Positions 1 through 6,820 of a stretch of 10,602 nucleotides of DNA are shown here, piece by piece. The notes beneath the pieces were generated by a model. That model was not told where the DNA came from. It did no database searches and was given only the letters and a program-made list of their open reading frames with translations. The position numbers and the translations under genes were made by a program. Each line of letters starts with the position of its first letter. The first letter of the stretch is position 1. Source of the stretch: Minisyncoccota bacterium (GTDB taxonomy: Bacteria > Patescibacteriota > Minisyncoccia > Phycocordibacterales > JAQTLZ01); assembly GCA_028710915.1 (NCBI GenBank), contig JAQTTF010000024.1:1-10602 (forward strand). Reading direction: 5' to 3'.

Positions 1-933
1 CTGCTTCGTGAGCAAATCCTTGCGTCTGTGGGCCAGCCCAAACTTATGGGACTATATAATGAGGGGTTCGGGAAACACGGCTTGAGCTGTGCTCAACTTC
101 TCACCACCCGCTCGGATTTCGCCGACCGTGAGTTTTATTTGAGTCTGCGCATTGTCACCGAAGAACTGTTTCGGCATGGCGTTGTTCCAATTTTCAACGA
201 GAATGACGTCCTCTCGCCCGAAGAGCTGGACTTCAGCGACAACGACCAATTGGCACTCATGACGGCCGCTATGATTTTGGCGGATCGCCTGGTCCTTTTG
301 ACTGATGTTCCGGGAGTATATGATCGAGCACCGAACGAGGCCGGTGCAACACTTATACCGGAGATCGAGGATGTTGGCGCTTTCTTGGACTCCTTCGAAG
401 CTGGCAAGCACAAAGGCAAAGGAGGGATTCAGAGTAAATTGCTTTGCGCCGAAGTGATTACATCGCTTGGAATCCCAATGCATATCGCCAGCGCTTTGGA
501 AAAAGCGGCGCTTTCACGTATTTTGCGTGGCGAGAAACTCGGCACATTTTTTCCAACCGCAAACGAAAGGGAGGAGGCCAAGAAAAGTTGGTTGATTACC
601 TCAGCGGCTGGGGCAGGAAAAATCGTAGTGAGCACAATCCTGGAGGGCAAGCTTCGCCAAGGAGCATCGCAAGACAAGAAAGACAGGAAGACTCCGTCAA
701 TTTTGTTTGCCGGTATCGAAAAGGTATCCGGCGAGTTCAACAAAGGAGATGTGGTCGAGATTGTCGGCGATGACAATGCCGTGCTCGGACGAGGAGTATC
801 TCGCTTTTCAAGTAACGAGTTGCGAACCGAAGTTGCTAGATATGAAGCACTGCCAAATGAAAAGCAAGCGAGGGTGCGAACAGCGGAAACTATCGCTGTT
901 CATGCCAATGACTTTGCTTTCATCAAACCATAA
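1..933 (+). CDS. proB: Glutamate 5-kinase, 5' truncated
   Basis: First step of proline synthesis: phosphorylates L-glutamate to glutamyl 5-phosphate in the cytoplasm. The frame is open from base 1, so the window cuts the gene. By comparison with E. coli ProB, about 70 N-terminal residues, including the start of the kinase domain, are missing. Visible kinase signatures are VGQPKLM (bases 28-48), the FNEND substrate motif (193-207), the DNDQLA segment (238-255) and LLTDVPGVYD (295-324). The glycine-rich loop reads GKGGIQSK (415-438), where many family members have GTGGMxTK. A C-terminal PUA domain follows (roughly 590-930), with the typical GDVVEI and GVSRFSSNELR stretches, so this is the long, PUA-containing form. 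It ends in TAA followed at once by an intrinsic terminator. It is convergent with proA. Codons are G/C-richer than in proA, proC and the right half of the window. Confidence 0.95.
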   Translation: MLREQILASVGQPKLMGLYNEGFGKHGLSCAQLLTTRSDFADREFYLSLRIVTEELFRHGVVPIFNENDVLSPEELDFSDNDQLALMTAAMILADRLVLLTDVPGVYDRAPNEAGATLIPEIEDVGAFLDSFEAGKHKGKGGIQSKLLCAEVITSLGIPMHIASALEKAALSRILRGEKLGTFFPTANEREEAKKSWLITSAAGAGKIVVSTILEGKLRQGASQDKKDRKTPSILFAGIEKVSGEFNKGDVVEIVGDDNAVLGRGVSRFSSNELRTEVARYEALPNEKQARVRTAETIAVHANDFAFIKP

Positions 934-941
934 CGTTCAAG

Positions 942-978
942 AACCTTCTGTCGCCGTGAGGTGACCGAAGGTTTTTTA
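942..978 (+). terminator. Intrinsic terminator after proB
   Basis: Bases 942-955 pair with 960-973 around a GTGA loop (956-959). The 14-position stem has one T/C mismatch and one G-T wobble, and it is followed by a T run (972-977). It lies 8 bases after the proB stop. The minus-strand proA gene ends at 988, so its transcripts also run through this hairpin, but on that strand no T run follows the stem. Termination is therefore probably efficient only for proB. Confidence 0.8.
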
Positions 979-987
979 TTTCAATAT

Positions 988-2253
988 TTATTTTCTGATC
1001 GCGCCTTTGCTTTCTACGAGATATTTATATGTGGTCAATTCAGTTGCCGCAAAAGGGCCCCGAGCATGAAGTTTCTGTGTACTGATGCCAATTTCTCCGC
1101 CCATTCCGAACTCTCCGCCATCACTAAACTGAGTGGACGTATTGAGATACAGACAAGCTGCGTCAATGTCGCGGAAAAACTGTTCCGCATGTTTTTTTGA
1201 TCTGGTAATAATCGCTTCGCTATGACCGAGACTGTGTTTCGAAATGTGTTCCAGGGCTTCGACAAAATCATTAACAATTTTTACTGCTAAAATATAATCG
1301 AGAAATTCGGTATCGAAATCTTTTGCACCAGCCTTTTTGAGGTAAGGATAATGAGATTTCTCCAATACACTATAGCTTCTTTTATCAGCGCGTATCTCCA
1401 CCTTTTTTTCCACTAAATCTTGAGAGAGTTTTTGCAGCACGTCTCTATAAATATCCTGATGCAAGAGAATGACATCAAGCGCGTTACAGATCGAAACGCG
1501 CCGGGTTTTAGCGTTTTGTATGATCCGTACCGCTTTATCGATTTCAACATCGGAATCCACATAGGTATGAACTACGGAAGCGCCAGTTATAATGACAGGA
1601 ACTCGGGCATATTTTTTTACGAAATCGATCAAATTTTTCCCGCCGCGCGGGATAAGGCAATCGATAAGAGAATTCCTCATTAATTCGATCGATATCTTTC
1701 TGTCGACGCCGTCTAAATTTTTAACGATGCCCGTATCGATGCGTTCAGCTTGAAGGGCTTCATATATAAGAGCGACCAAAGTTCTATTGGTACTTTGAAT
1801 TTCCTTTCCTCCTTTCAGAAGAAGTGCGTTTCCGCTTTTAAAAGAAAGCACAAAAGAGTCAATGGTAACATTTGGACGTGATTCATAGATGATAGCAATA
1901 AGACCAAGAGGGAAACGGACCTTTTTTATCGAAAGTCCGCTCGGCCGAGTGCGTTTCTCTAACGTTTCAAAAAGAAAATCAGGCTCATTTGCTATTAGTC
2001 TGGCGCTGTCTGCCATTGCGTGAATTTTCTCTTCATTCAAAGAAAGGCGTTCGATAAAACTGGCTTCTTTTCCTTCCTGCTTAGAAAGGCGAATGTCCTC
2101 GCGGTTGGCAGCAATAATTTCCTGCGTATTTTTGATCAACAGTTCAGAAAGCCTAAGCAGGACATTCTGACGTTCTTTTGCTGTGAGAACAAGGAGGGAA
2201 AAGCTCGCTTTTTTAGCATCAGTAATATTTTGTTTAAGTTCTTGTAATGTCAT
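988..2253 (-). CDS. proA: Glutamate-5-semialdehyde dehydrogenase (gamma-glutamyl phosphate reductase)
   Basis: Second step of proline synthesis: NADPH-dependent reduction of glutamyl 5-phosphate to glutamate semialdehyde, which cyclises to pyrroline-5-carboxylate. From ATG at 2253 the protein has 421 residues, close to the usual ~417. Family signatures are VPLG-like RFPLGLIAIIYESRPNVT (about residues 113-130), LLKGGKE (145-151), LIPRGG (200-205), the catalytic cysteine in NAKTRRVSICNALD (Cys256, TGT at 1488-1486), and the C-terminal STQFSDGGEFGMGGEIGISTQKLHARGP block. The frame is open further upstream to 2331, giving an extra 26 residues inside proC. I prefer 2253 because alignment to ProA begins there and the overlap with proC is then only 20 bp, typical of translational coupling. 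An intermediate ATG at 2280 cannot be excluded. No clear Shine-Dalgarno precedes either ATG. Confidence 0.95.
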   Translation of the reverse strand: MTLQELKQNITDAKKASFSLLVLTAKERQNVLLRLSELLIKNTQEIIAANREDIRLSKQEGKEASFIERLSLNEEKIHAMADSARLIANEPDFLFETLEKRTRPSGLSIKKVRFPLGLIAIIYESRPNVTIDSFVLSFKSGNALLLKGGKEIQSTNRTLVALIYEALQAERIDTGIVKNLDGVDRKISIELMRNSLIDCLIPRGGKNLIDFVKKYARVPVIITGASVVHTYVDSDVEIDKAVRIIQNAKTRRVSICNALDVILLHQDIYRDVLQKLSQDLVEKKVEIRADKRSYSVLEKSHYPYLKKAGAKDFDTEFLDYILAVKIVNDFVEALEHISKHSLGHSEAIITRSKKHAEQFFRDIDAACLYLNTSTQFSDGGEFGMGGEIGISTQKLHARGPFAATELTTYKYLVESKGAIRK

Positions 2254-3052
2254 GGGAAGAAATTTCTTGAGCACGTTCATAAGCTTTTTTGATCGCTTTT
2301 TGCCACGATTCATAAGAGTCAGAAACCCCAAGTGAAAGAAGTGCTGCCTCTGTTGTTCCGCCTTTTGACTGCACCATTTTGATCAGATTCTCGAAATTTG
2401 GCTTAGAAAGAGAAGTGACATGAGCCATAGAACCGGTGATCGTCTGTATAACAATTTTTTCGGCAATTTCTTGACTGAAACCTAGTTCTCGCGCTGCCTT
2501 GATGAGGGCGTTGGCAAATAAAAACACATACGCAGGTCCAGAACCAGAAATTGCTGTAAGAGCGTCGAGCATTTCTTCGTGATCAAGAGATACGCTCAGG
2601 CCAAAAACAGAAAAGATCTTTTCAAGAAACTTTTGTTGTTCTGAACTAAATGAGGTCTTTTCCAAATACCAACCAATAACACCTTGTCCGACTTTAAGCG
2701 GAAGATTCGGCATAACGCGGACCACTTTTGCGCCAGGAAAAATCTTTTGGATATTCGAAATGCGCACACCTGCCATAATAGAAACGATCGTGAGATGCTT
2801 GCAATCTTTGCTGTTAAGTGGAGCAAGTTCATAGAATTCTTGAGGTTTAACGCAAATAAATACAACATCGCTTTCTGCAAGTAATTCCTTTATAGAAGAG
2901 ACGCATTTGGCACCCGGAACATGATTCAAACCAAGAGAGTGGATCACAAGAGAAAGCGGCAGTCTGGATGTTTCAATAGTCTGCAATTGTGTTACAATTG
3001 CTTGGCCCATGTTTCCATAACCTAAAATACCGATAGTTATTTTTGTATTCAT
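2234..3052 (-). CDS. proC: Pyrroline-5-carboxylate reductase
   Basis: Last step of proline synthesis: NAD(P)H-dependent reduction of pyrroline-5-carboxylate to L-proline. The 272-residue length matches the family (E. coli 269). An N-terminal Rossmann fold shows GILGYGNMGQA (about residues 8-18). VVFICVKPQ (63-71) and VRVMPNLPLKVGQG (111-124) are conserved ProC blocks. The C-terminal dimerisation domain carries ISGSGPAYVFLFANAL (168-183) and the KGGTTEAAL motif (230-238). The reading frame also has an in-phase TTG at 3061, but the ATG at 3052 sits immediately before the Rossmann beta strand and about 20 bases after the predicted transcription start. The gene overlaps proA by 20 bp, so the two are probably one transcript, proC first. 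No good Shine-Dalgarno is visible. Confidence 0.95.
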   Translation of the reverse strand: MNTKITIGILGYGNMGQAIVTQLQTIETSRLPLSLVIHSLGLNHVPGAKCVSSIKELLAESDVVFICVKPQEFYELAPLNSKDCKHLTIVSIMAGVRISNIQKIFPGAKVVRVMPNLPLKVGQGVIGWYLEKTSFSSEQQKFLEKIFSVFGLSVSLDHEEMLDALTAISGSGPAYVFLFANALIKAARELGFSQEIAEKIVIQTITGSMAHVTSLSKPNFENLIKMVQSKGGTTEAALLSLGVSDSYESWQKAIKKAYERAQEISSHDITRT

Positions 3053-3079
3053 AAGAGACAAGTTAGTATTTATTCCTGC

Positions 3080-3108
3080 AGAATACCTATTTTAATCACA
3101 TTTGACAA
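3080..3108 (-). promoter_or_regulatory. Sigma70-type promoter for proC-proA
   Basis: On the minus strand, a -35 box TTGTCA (3108-3103, 5 of 6 to consensus) and a -10 box TATTCT (3085-3080, 4 of 6) are separated by exactly 17 bases. Transcription would start near 3073, leaving a leader of about 20 bases before the proC ATG. The match and spacing are good, but activity is inferred. Confidence 0.5.
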
Positions 3109-3128
3109 GAGGACGGCTTCAATATTAA
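3102..3128 (+). promoter_or_regulatory. Possible promoter elements for proS overlapping the proC -35
   Basis: A perfect TTGACA (3102-3107) lies on the plus strand and overlaps the minus-strand TTGTCA of proC by five bases, because TTGACAA is close to its own reverse complement. The best -10 partner, TATTAA (3123-3128), has only a 15-base spacer and is weak. An alternative plus-strand -10, TTTAAT (3091-3096), lacks a good -35 but would start transcription near 3103. I cannot decide between them. Confidence 0.3.
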
Positions 3129-3158
3129 GCTAAAACCTGTGATGGAAAGCCGTTCTTT
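3108..3158. repeat. 12-bp inverted repeat in the proC/proS gap
   Basis: Arms 3108-3119 and 3147-3158 are complementary over 12 positions, ten Watson-Crick and two G-T, around a 27-base interior. It lies between the divergent -35 region and the proS start. As RNA it could fold as a hairpin in the proS leader if transcription starts near 3103. As DNA it could be an operator. No T-box or other riboswitch consensus was recognised. The positions are seen directly; the role is unknown. Confidence 0.4.
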
Positions 3159-3191
3159 AGAGTAACACAAGCCACAGAAAGGGCAAAAACC

Positions 3192-4928
3192 ATGAGAATG
3201 ACGAAATTGTTTCCGCGAACTCGCTACGGCGAAGTCGGCACAGGGATGACAGAGGCCCACTCCTTTCTCTTGAAGGCGGGCTTCATTAAACAGCTGGCAC
3301 CGGGATCGTACATCCTGTTGCCACTCGGCTTTCGTGTCTGGAGACAAATCCAGGCGATTGTCTGGGACGTGATGGAAAGCCACGATGTGCAGAACTTGCA
3401 GTTGCCGATTTTGCAGCCGCAAGAACTTTGGCAAAAAACCGGACGGTGGGACAAGTATGTAGCCGCAAAGGTACTATTCGAAACCACTGAACGACACACG
3501 GGCGCGAAGTTCGGCCTGGCCCCAACCGCAGAAGAAGTGGTGACACAGCTCGCGGCAGAAACAATTGACAGTTACCGCGATCTGCCGGTGATCTGGCATC
3601 AGATCGGATGGAAATTCCGAGATGAAATCCGACCTCGGCACGGACTGCTTCGGTGCCGCGAATTCGATATGTCGGACGCTTACTCGTTCGACCGCGACCA
3701 AGCCAGTATGCAGAAGAGTTTCGATCTCTTCCGCTTAATCTACGCAGAGATATTCGATCGAGTCGGGCTGACCAACTGCATCAACGTGCAGGCGGATTCA
3801 GGCGCTATCGGGGGAAAAGGTTCCTCTGAATTTATGGCTGTTTCGAAAGAAGGCGGGGAAGATATACTTCTGACCTGCACCACTTGCAGTTACGGAGCAA
3901 ATGCTGAAAAAGCAACAAGTATTGTTTCGGCGCCCACGCTTCAAAGCACGCCTTCGGCGTCAATGCGTCTTGAGTACACGCCGAATACGCGCACTGTGGA
4001 AGATCTCGTCAAACTGTTTCCGAACCTCGATGCAACTCGCATGGTGAAGACCATTATTCTCACAGCCGACGAGGAGCTTGGTCCGAGCCAAGCGTATCAA
4101 GTCGCGGTCTGCATCCGAGGTGATCTGGAAATCAATATTATCAAACTCAAAAACGCGCTCGGCGCACAATCGGTAGAACCGGCGAAAGCAGAGATCGTCC
4201 GTGCCGTTACGGGCGCTGACGTTGGTTTTGCCGGTCCGATCGGACTTCAAAACGTGCGCACCATTCTCTTCGACCATTCAGTCGAGGGATTGATTAACAT
4301 CCTATGCGGGGGGAACAAAACCGACCACCACTTCCTTGACGTGGTACCCGGACGCGATTTCCCCGCACCAGAGCGCTATTTTGACCTTCACCTCGCAGTG
4401 GCTAGCCACACATGCCCTGAATGTAAAATGGGCTTGTTGCAAGAAAGCCGTGGTATCGAAGTGGGCCACATCTTTATGCTCCAAACCGGTTATGCAGACA
4501 AGATGGACGCCACATTCAAAGGCGAGGATGGGAAGTCTCATCCACTTTGGATGGGTTGCTACGGCATCGGGACAACACGCCTTATGCAGGCAATCGTGGA
4601 GCAAAACCGGGACAAAGACGGCATCATTTGGCCCAAATCGGTTGCTCCTTTCCAAGTCGAAATCGTACCGGTCAAGTACGACAGCGCCGAGCAGAAAGAA
4701 CTGGCGGAAAGGATCTATAGAGGACTGAAAGGAAAGGGGGTATCAGTCCTCCTTGATGATCGCGAAAGCCTGCAGGGTGGGGCTAAATTCAAGGATGCAG
4801 ACCTCATCGGATGTCCTTGGCGAGTAATCGTCGGTCGGAAAGCGAAAGAGGGTATCGTCGAGGTCAAAAATCGGCGAACACGGGAAGTCGTCGAGATGGG
4901 TATTGAAGACGTCTTCAAAAAATTCTAA
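3192..4928 (+). CDS. proS: Prolyl-tRNA synthetase, bacterial type with editing insertion
   Basis: Class II aminoacyl-tRNA synthetase that charges tRNA-Pro; cytoplasmic. The 578-residue length is close to E. coli ProS (572). Motif 1 region HSFLLKAGFIKQLAPG lies at about residues 23-38, motif 2 as KFRDEIRPRHGLLRCREF (141-158) and motif 3 as MGCYGIGTTRL (454-464). Between motifs 2 and 3 is the INS editing domain (about 260-390), with MVKTIIL (284-290) and the AGPIGL loop (347-352), which in the family clears misacylated Ala-tRNA-Pro. Two CxxC pairs (Cys229/232 and Cys408/411) flank the insertion and may bind zinc, as I recall in some other bacterial ProRS. The C-terminal anticodon-binding domain covers about 483-578. 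The start is ATG 3192, with AAAGGG about 9 bases upstream. Base composition is clearly G/C-richer than proC: one sampled 60-base line is 55% G+C versus 45%. Confidence 0.97.
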   Translation: MRMTKLFPRTRYGEVGTGMTEAHSFLLKAGFIKQLAPGSYILLPLGFRVWRQIQAIVWDVMESHDVQNLQLPILQPQELWQKTGRWDKYVAAKVLFETTERHTGAKFGLAPTAEEVVTQLAAETIDSYRDLPVIWHQIGWKFRDEIRPRHGLLRCREFDMSDAYSFDRDQASMQKSFDLFRLIYAEIFDRVGLTNCINVQADSGAIGGKGSSEFMAVSKEGGEDILLTCTTCSYGANAEKATSIVSAPTLQSTPSASMRLEYTPNTRTVEDLVKLFPNLDATRMVKTIILTADEELGPSQAYQVAVCIRGDLEINIIKLKNALGAQSVEPAKAEIVRAVTGADVGFAGPIGLQNVRTILFDHSVEGLINILCGGNKTDHHFLDVVPGRDFPAPERYFDLHLAVASHTCPECKMGLLQESRGIEVGHIFMLQTGYADKMDATFKGEDGKSHPLWMGCYGIGTTRLMQAIVEQNRDKDGIIWPKSVAPFQVEIVPVKYDSAEQKELAERIYRGLKGKGVSVLLDDRESLQGGAKFKDADLIGCPWRVIVGRKAKEGIVEVKNRRTREVVEMGIEDVFKKF

Positions 4929-4941
4929 TATTCTGAAAAAT

Positions 4942-4990
4942 AACTCCACAATGTGACCCGAATGGGAACCACATTGCGGAGTTTTTTATT
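4942..4990 (+). terminator. Intrinsic terminator after proS
   Basis: Bases 4942-4955 pair with 4970-4983 over 14 positions with a single A/C mismatch. The loop region contains a further CCC/GGG pairing. A T run (4982-4987, then more T) follows. It begins 13 bases after the proS stop. Confidence 0.87.
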
Positions 4991-5046
4991 TTTGACAATT
5001 TTTTCTACTTGGAATTTTGAACATAAGCGGAACTAATGTGCTTGTT

Positions 5047-5071
5047 AAAAAAACCGCTTTCGCGGTTTTTT
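5047..5071 (-). terminator. Intrinsic terminator of tRNA-Pro (possibly bidirectional)
   Basis: A perfect 10-bp stem, 5048-5057 with 5062-5071, is closed on the minus strand by a GAAA tetraloop and followed on that strand by a run of seven T. It begins 4 bases beyond the 3' end of the tRNA, so it sets the end of the tRNA transcript. The A/T arms make it symmetrical, and it could also stop plus-strand read-through from proS. Confidence 0.87.
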
Positions 5072-5075
5072 CTTG

Positions 5076-5146
5076 TCGGGGTGCAGAGATTCGAACTCTG
5101 ACTACATGATCCCAAATCATGGATGCTACCGTTACACCACACCCCG
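5076..5146 (-). tRNA. tRNA-Pro, anticodon UGG
   Basis: Read on the minus strand, a complete cloverleaf of 71 bases is present. The acceptor stem is CGGGGTG/CACCCCG with C1-G72 and discriminator A73, as in bacterial tRNA-Pro. The D arm is GTGT/GCAT with two wobble pairs and a 7-base loop containing GG. The anticodon stem CATGA/TCATG encloses TTTGGGA, giving UGG. The variable loop has 4 bases, and the T arm is CAGAG/CTCTG with loop TTCGAAT. The genomic sequence after A73 is CAA, so the CCA end is not encoded and must be added by a nucleotidyltransferase. UGG can read all CCN codons with suitable wobble. It lies next to proS on the opposite strand. Confidence 0.97.
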
Positions 5147-5177
5147 GTATTGAATAGTTTTAAAACATTAAGATCGT

Positions 5178-5183
5178 ATCATA
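5178..5183 (-). promoter_or_regulatory. Possible -10 box for tRNA-Pro
   Basis: On the minus strand TATGAT (5 of 6 to TATAAT) lies about 32 bases before the tRNA 5' end. No convincing -35 is seen 16-18 bases upstream, so this is a weak call. Confidence 0.25.
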
Positions 5184-5313
5184 AATTTCCTCTATTGAAA
5201 AAATCAGATGTTGATTACACAAGAAGAGTTTTTGATACGACAGTAATATAGACTGGTTTTTTATTGCCTGATTTAACCCTGTGCATAAAAAGCTCCTTTT
5301 TATTTCCTTATTT

Positions 5314-5322
5314 TGATAAAAT
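5314..5322 (+). promoter_or_regulatory. Extended -10 promoter for the arginine decarboxylase
   Basis: TGATAAAAT fits the extended -10 pattern TGnTATAAT with one mismatch in the hexamer. No good -35 is visible, which extended -10 promoters tolerate. Transcription would begin near 5329, about 15 bases before the GTG start, leaving almost no leader. Confidence 0.4.
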
Positions 5323-5343
5323 AGAGCATAATAATTTGAAATT

Positions 5344-5826
5344 GTGGAAAAAATTATAAAAGTCACGAAAGGGTCTGGAGTAGGGGAAACAAAATTGTCC
5401 GCTTTTGATGCGGCTCTTTTTGATGCCGGCATCGCCAACTACAATTTGATCCGCCTTTCTTCGATCATCCCTGAAGGATACGAACCAAAAGCGGAAAAAA
5501 TAAAGATGAATGGCTCGGAGGATTTTGGAAATAAACTCTATGTTGTTTACGCATCTCAAATAGAGAATGAGATAGGAAAAGAAGCGTGGGCGGGAATTGG
5601 CTGGGTAATGTCAAAAAGTGATCCAAAACGAGGACTCTTTGTAGAGCACGAAGGAGCTGACCGTTCCCAGATAGAAAGACTCATCAAAGAAAGCATCACG
5701 AGCATGGTGAAATATCGCAAAGAAGAATACGGAGAAATTCATACGGAAATCTGTGGGATCAAATGCGAGTCAAAGCCAGTCTGCGCCCTTGTCGCCGCTG
5801 TTTATAAATCCGAAAGTTGGGAATAA
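5344..5826 (+). CDS. Pyruvoyl-dependent arginine decarboxylase
   Basis: Decarboxylates L-arginine to agmatine, using a pyruvoyl group made by self-cleavage of the proenzyme. The 160-residue length is typical of the PvlArgDC family. The hallmark RLSSIIP is at residues 37-43; by analogy with the Methanocaldococcus enzyme, cleavage falls between Ser39 and Ser40, and Ser40 becomes the pyruvoyl cap of the larger subunit. GETKLSAFDAALFDAGIANYNL (residues 14-35) and GLFVEHEG (97-104) align with conserved blocks of the archaeal enzyme, the latter holding the glutamate proposed as proton donor. The start is GTG at 5344, the only sensible one, with no Shine-Dalgarno. A transporter gene follows after 28 bases, probably co-transcribed. 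Substrate specificity is a family inference. Agmatine could feed polyamines or be exported. Confidence 0.9.
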   Translation: MEKIIKVTKGSGVGETKLSAFDAALFDAGIANYNLIRLSSIIPEGYEPKAEKIKMNGSEDFGNKLYVVYASQIENEIGKEAWAGIGWVMSKSDPKRGLFVEHEGADRSQIERLIKESITSMVKYRKEEYGEIHTEICGIKCESKPVCALVAAVYKSESWE

Positions 5827-5854
5827 CAGAACTGACTAATTTTTCTCATTATCT

Positions 5855-6763
5855 ATGCAATGGTTTCTCTTTTCCCTTATCAATCCTGTTCTGCACGCAG
5901 CTGCAAATCACATAGATAAGCATCTCATCTCAAAATATTTCAAATCAGGAAGCGTAGGGGCGCTCGCTATTTTTACTGCATTTTTTGCATTCCTTGCTCT
6001 TCCCGTCATTTGGCTTATCCACCCCGCTGTTAATTCAGTAAGTTTTTCACATGCAATCATCCTTGTTTTGAACGGAACACTAGCTTTAGGTTATGTTATC
6101 TTTTATTTTTACGCTTTGGAGCGGGATGAGGCCTCTATTGTTGCTCCTTTTTTCGAAATGATTCCAGTATTCACTTTTATCCTCGGTTATTTTATTTTGG
6201 GAGAAGTGCTTCAGACAAAACAAATCATCGCTACTCTTTTTATTATCATAGGATCAGTCGCTCTTTCACTTGATTTTTCCAGTACAAAAATGAGGGTCAA
6301 AAAGGCAGTTGTGCTCCTTATGGTCGCATCATCACTTTTCCTAGCAGTAAACACCGTTATCTTTAAATTTATTGCGCTCAATGAGGGCTTCACGACTTCA
6401 CTCTTTTGGGGAATGCTTGGACAAGTAATTTTGGGAATTTTTCTTTTCGTTTTTGTATCTTCCTATAGAAAACAATTCATACAAGTTACGAGAGAGAACG
6501 CTCCATCGGTACTCGGACTCAATCTTTTGAATGGTGTTATTGTCCTTATCGGTGATGTTGCTCTTAACTTTGCAACACTCCTAGCTCCGGTGACACTTGT
6601 CTTTGCTGTAAGTAGCTTTCAGCCTTTTTTCGTCCTCGTTTTTGGGATCGCTTTAACAGTCTTCTTCCCATCTTTCGGGAAAGAATCCATCGAGAAAAAA
6701 GCCCTGCTTCAGAAAATAGCGGGCATAGGCGTAATAATCATCGGCAGCTTGCTATTAAGCTAG
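5855..6763 (+). CDS. EamA/DMT-family transporter
   Basis: An integral membrane protein of 302 residues with about ten hydrophobic helices in two five-helix halves (about 1-140 and 150-302), the layout of drug/metabolite transporters. The block ALERDEASIVAPFFEMIPVFTFILGYFILGE (about 87-117) is the characteristic end of the first EamA repeat. The matching block of the second repeat, LAPVTLVFAVSSFQPFFVLVFGIALT, lies near 243-268. Charged residues are concentrated between helices. Its start, ATG 5855, lacks a clear Shine-Dalgarno, but the gene lies 28 bases after the arginine decarboxylase and is likely on the same transcript. DMT proteins often export amino acids, amines or nucleotides, so an agmatine or arginine-related substrate is possible but unproven. 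It is the only gene here ending in TAG; the others whose 3' ends are present end in TAA. Confidence 0.88.
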   Translation: MQWFLFSLINPVLHAAANHIDKHLISKYFKSGSVGALAIFTAFFAFLALPVIWLIHPAVNSVSFSHAIILVLNGTLALGYVIFYFYALERDEASIVAPFFEMIPVFTFILGYFILGEVLQTKQIIATLFIIIGSVALSLDFSSTKMRVKKAVVLLMVASSLFLAVNTVIFKFIALNEGFTTSLFWGMLGQVILGIFLFVFVSSYRKQFIQVTRENAPSVLGLNLLNGVIVLIGDVALNFATLLAPVTLVFAVSSFQPFFVLVFGIALTVFFPSFGKESIEKKALLQKIAGIGVIIIGSLLLS

Positions 6764-6791
6764 CGGGTTCTGTCTTTTTGGTTATTATTAG

Positions 6792-6799
6792 TATATTAT
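6792..6799 (+). promoter_or_regulatory. Possible A+T-rich -10 region for the 6821 gene
   Basis: Overlapping TATATT (6792-6797) and TATTAT (6794-6799) resemble a -10 box. No good -35 is present. Transcription would begin near 6806, some 15 bases before the ATG at 6821. If real, this makes 6821 the first gene of a four-gene transcription unit. Confidence 0.28.
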
Positions 6800-6820
6800 T
6801 TGATACATTCCATCATCTTT

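Noticed and set aside
2254..2331. N-terminal extension of ProA in frame up to 2331 (26 extra residues)
   Set aside because: It lies entirely within proC, is Lys-rich with no ProA similarity, and family alignment begins at the Met encoded at 2253.
3053..3061. TTG start for ProC at 3061
   Set aside because: The ATG at 3052 directly precedes the Rossmann strand. TTG would add three residues with no Shine-Dalgarno support.
3224..4655. Several long open frames antisense or out of frame within proS, proB and proA
   Set aside because: They are shadows of G/C-rich coding sequence, have no recognisable domains, and conflict with strongly conserved genes.
5157..5166. Perfect palindrome GTTTTAAAAC just upstream of tRNA-Pro
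   Set aside because: Ten bases of pure A/T core flanked by G/C is expected by chance in A+T-rich intergenic DNA, and no second copy was seen.
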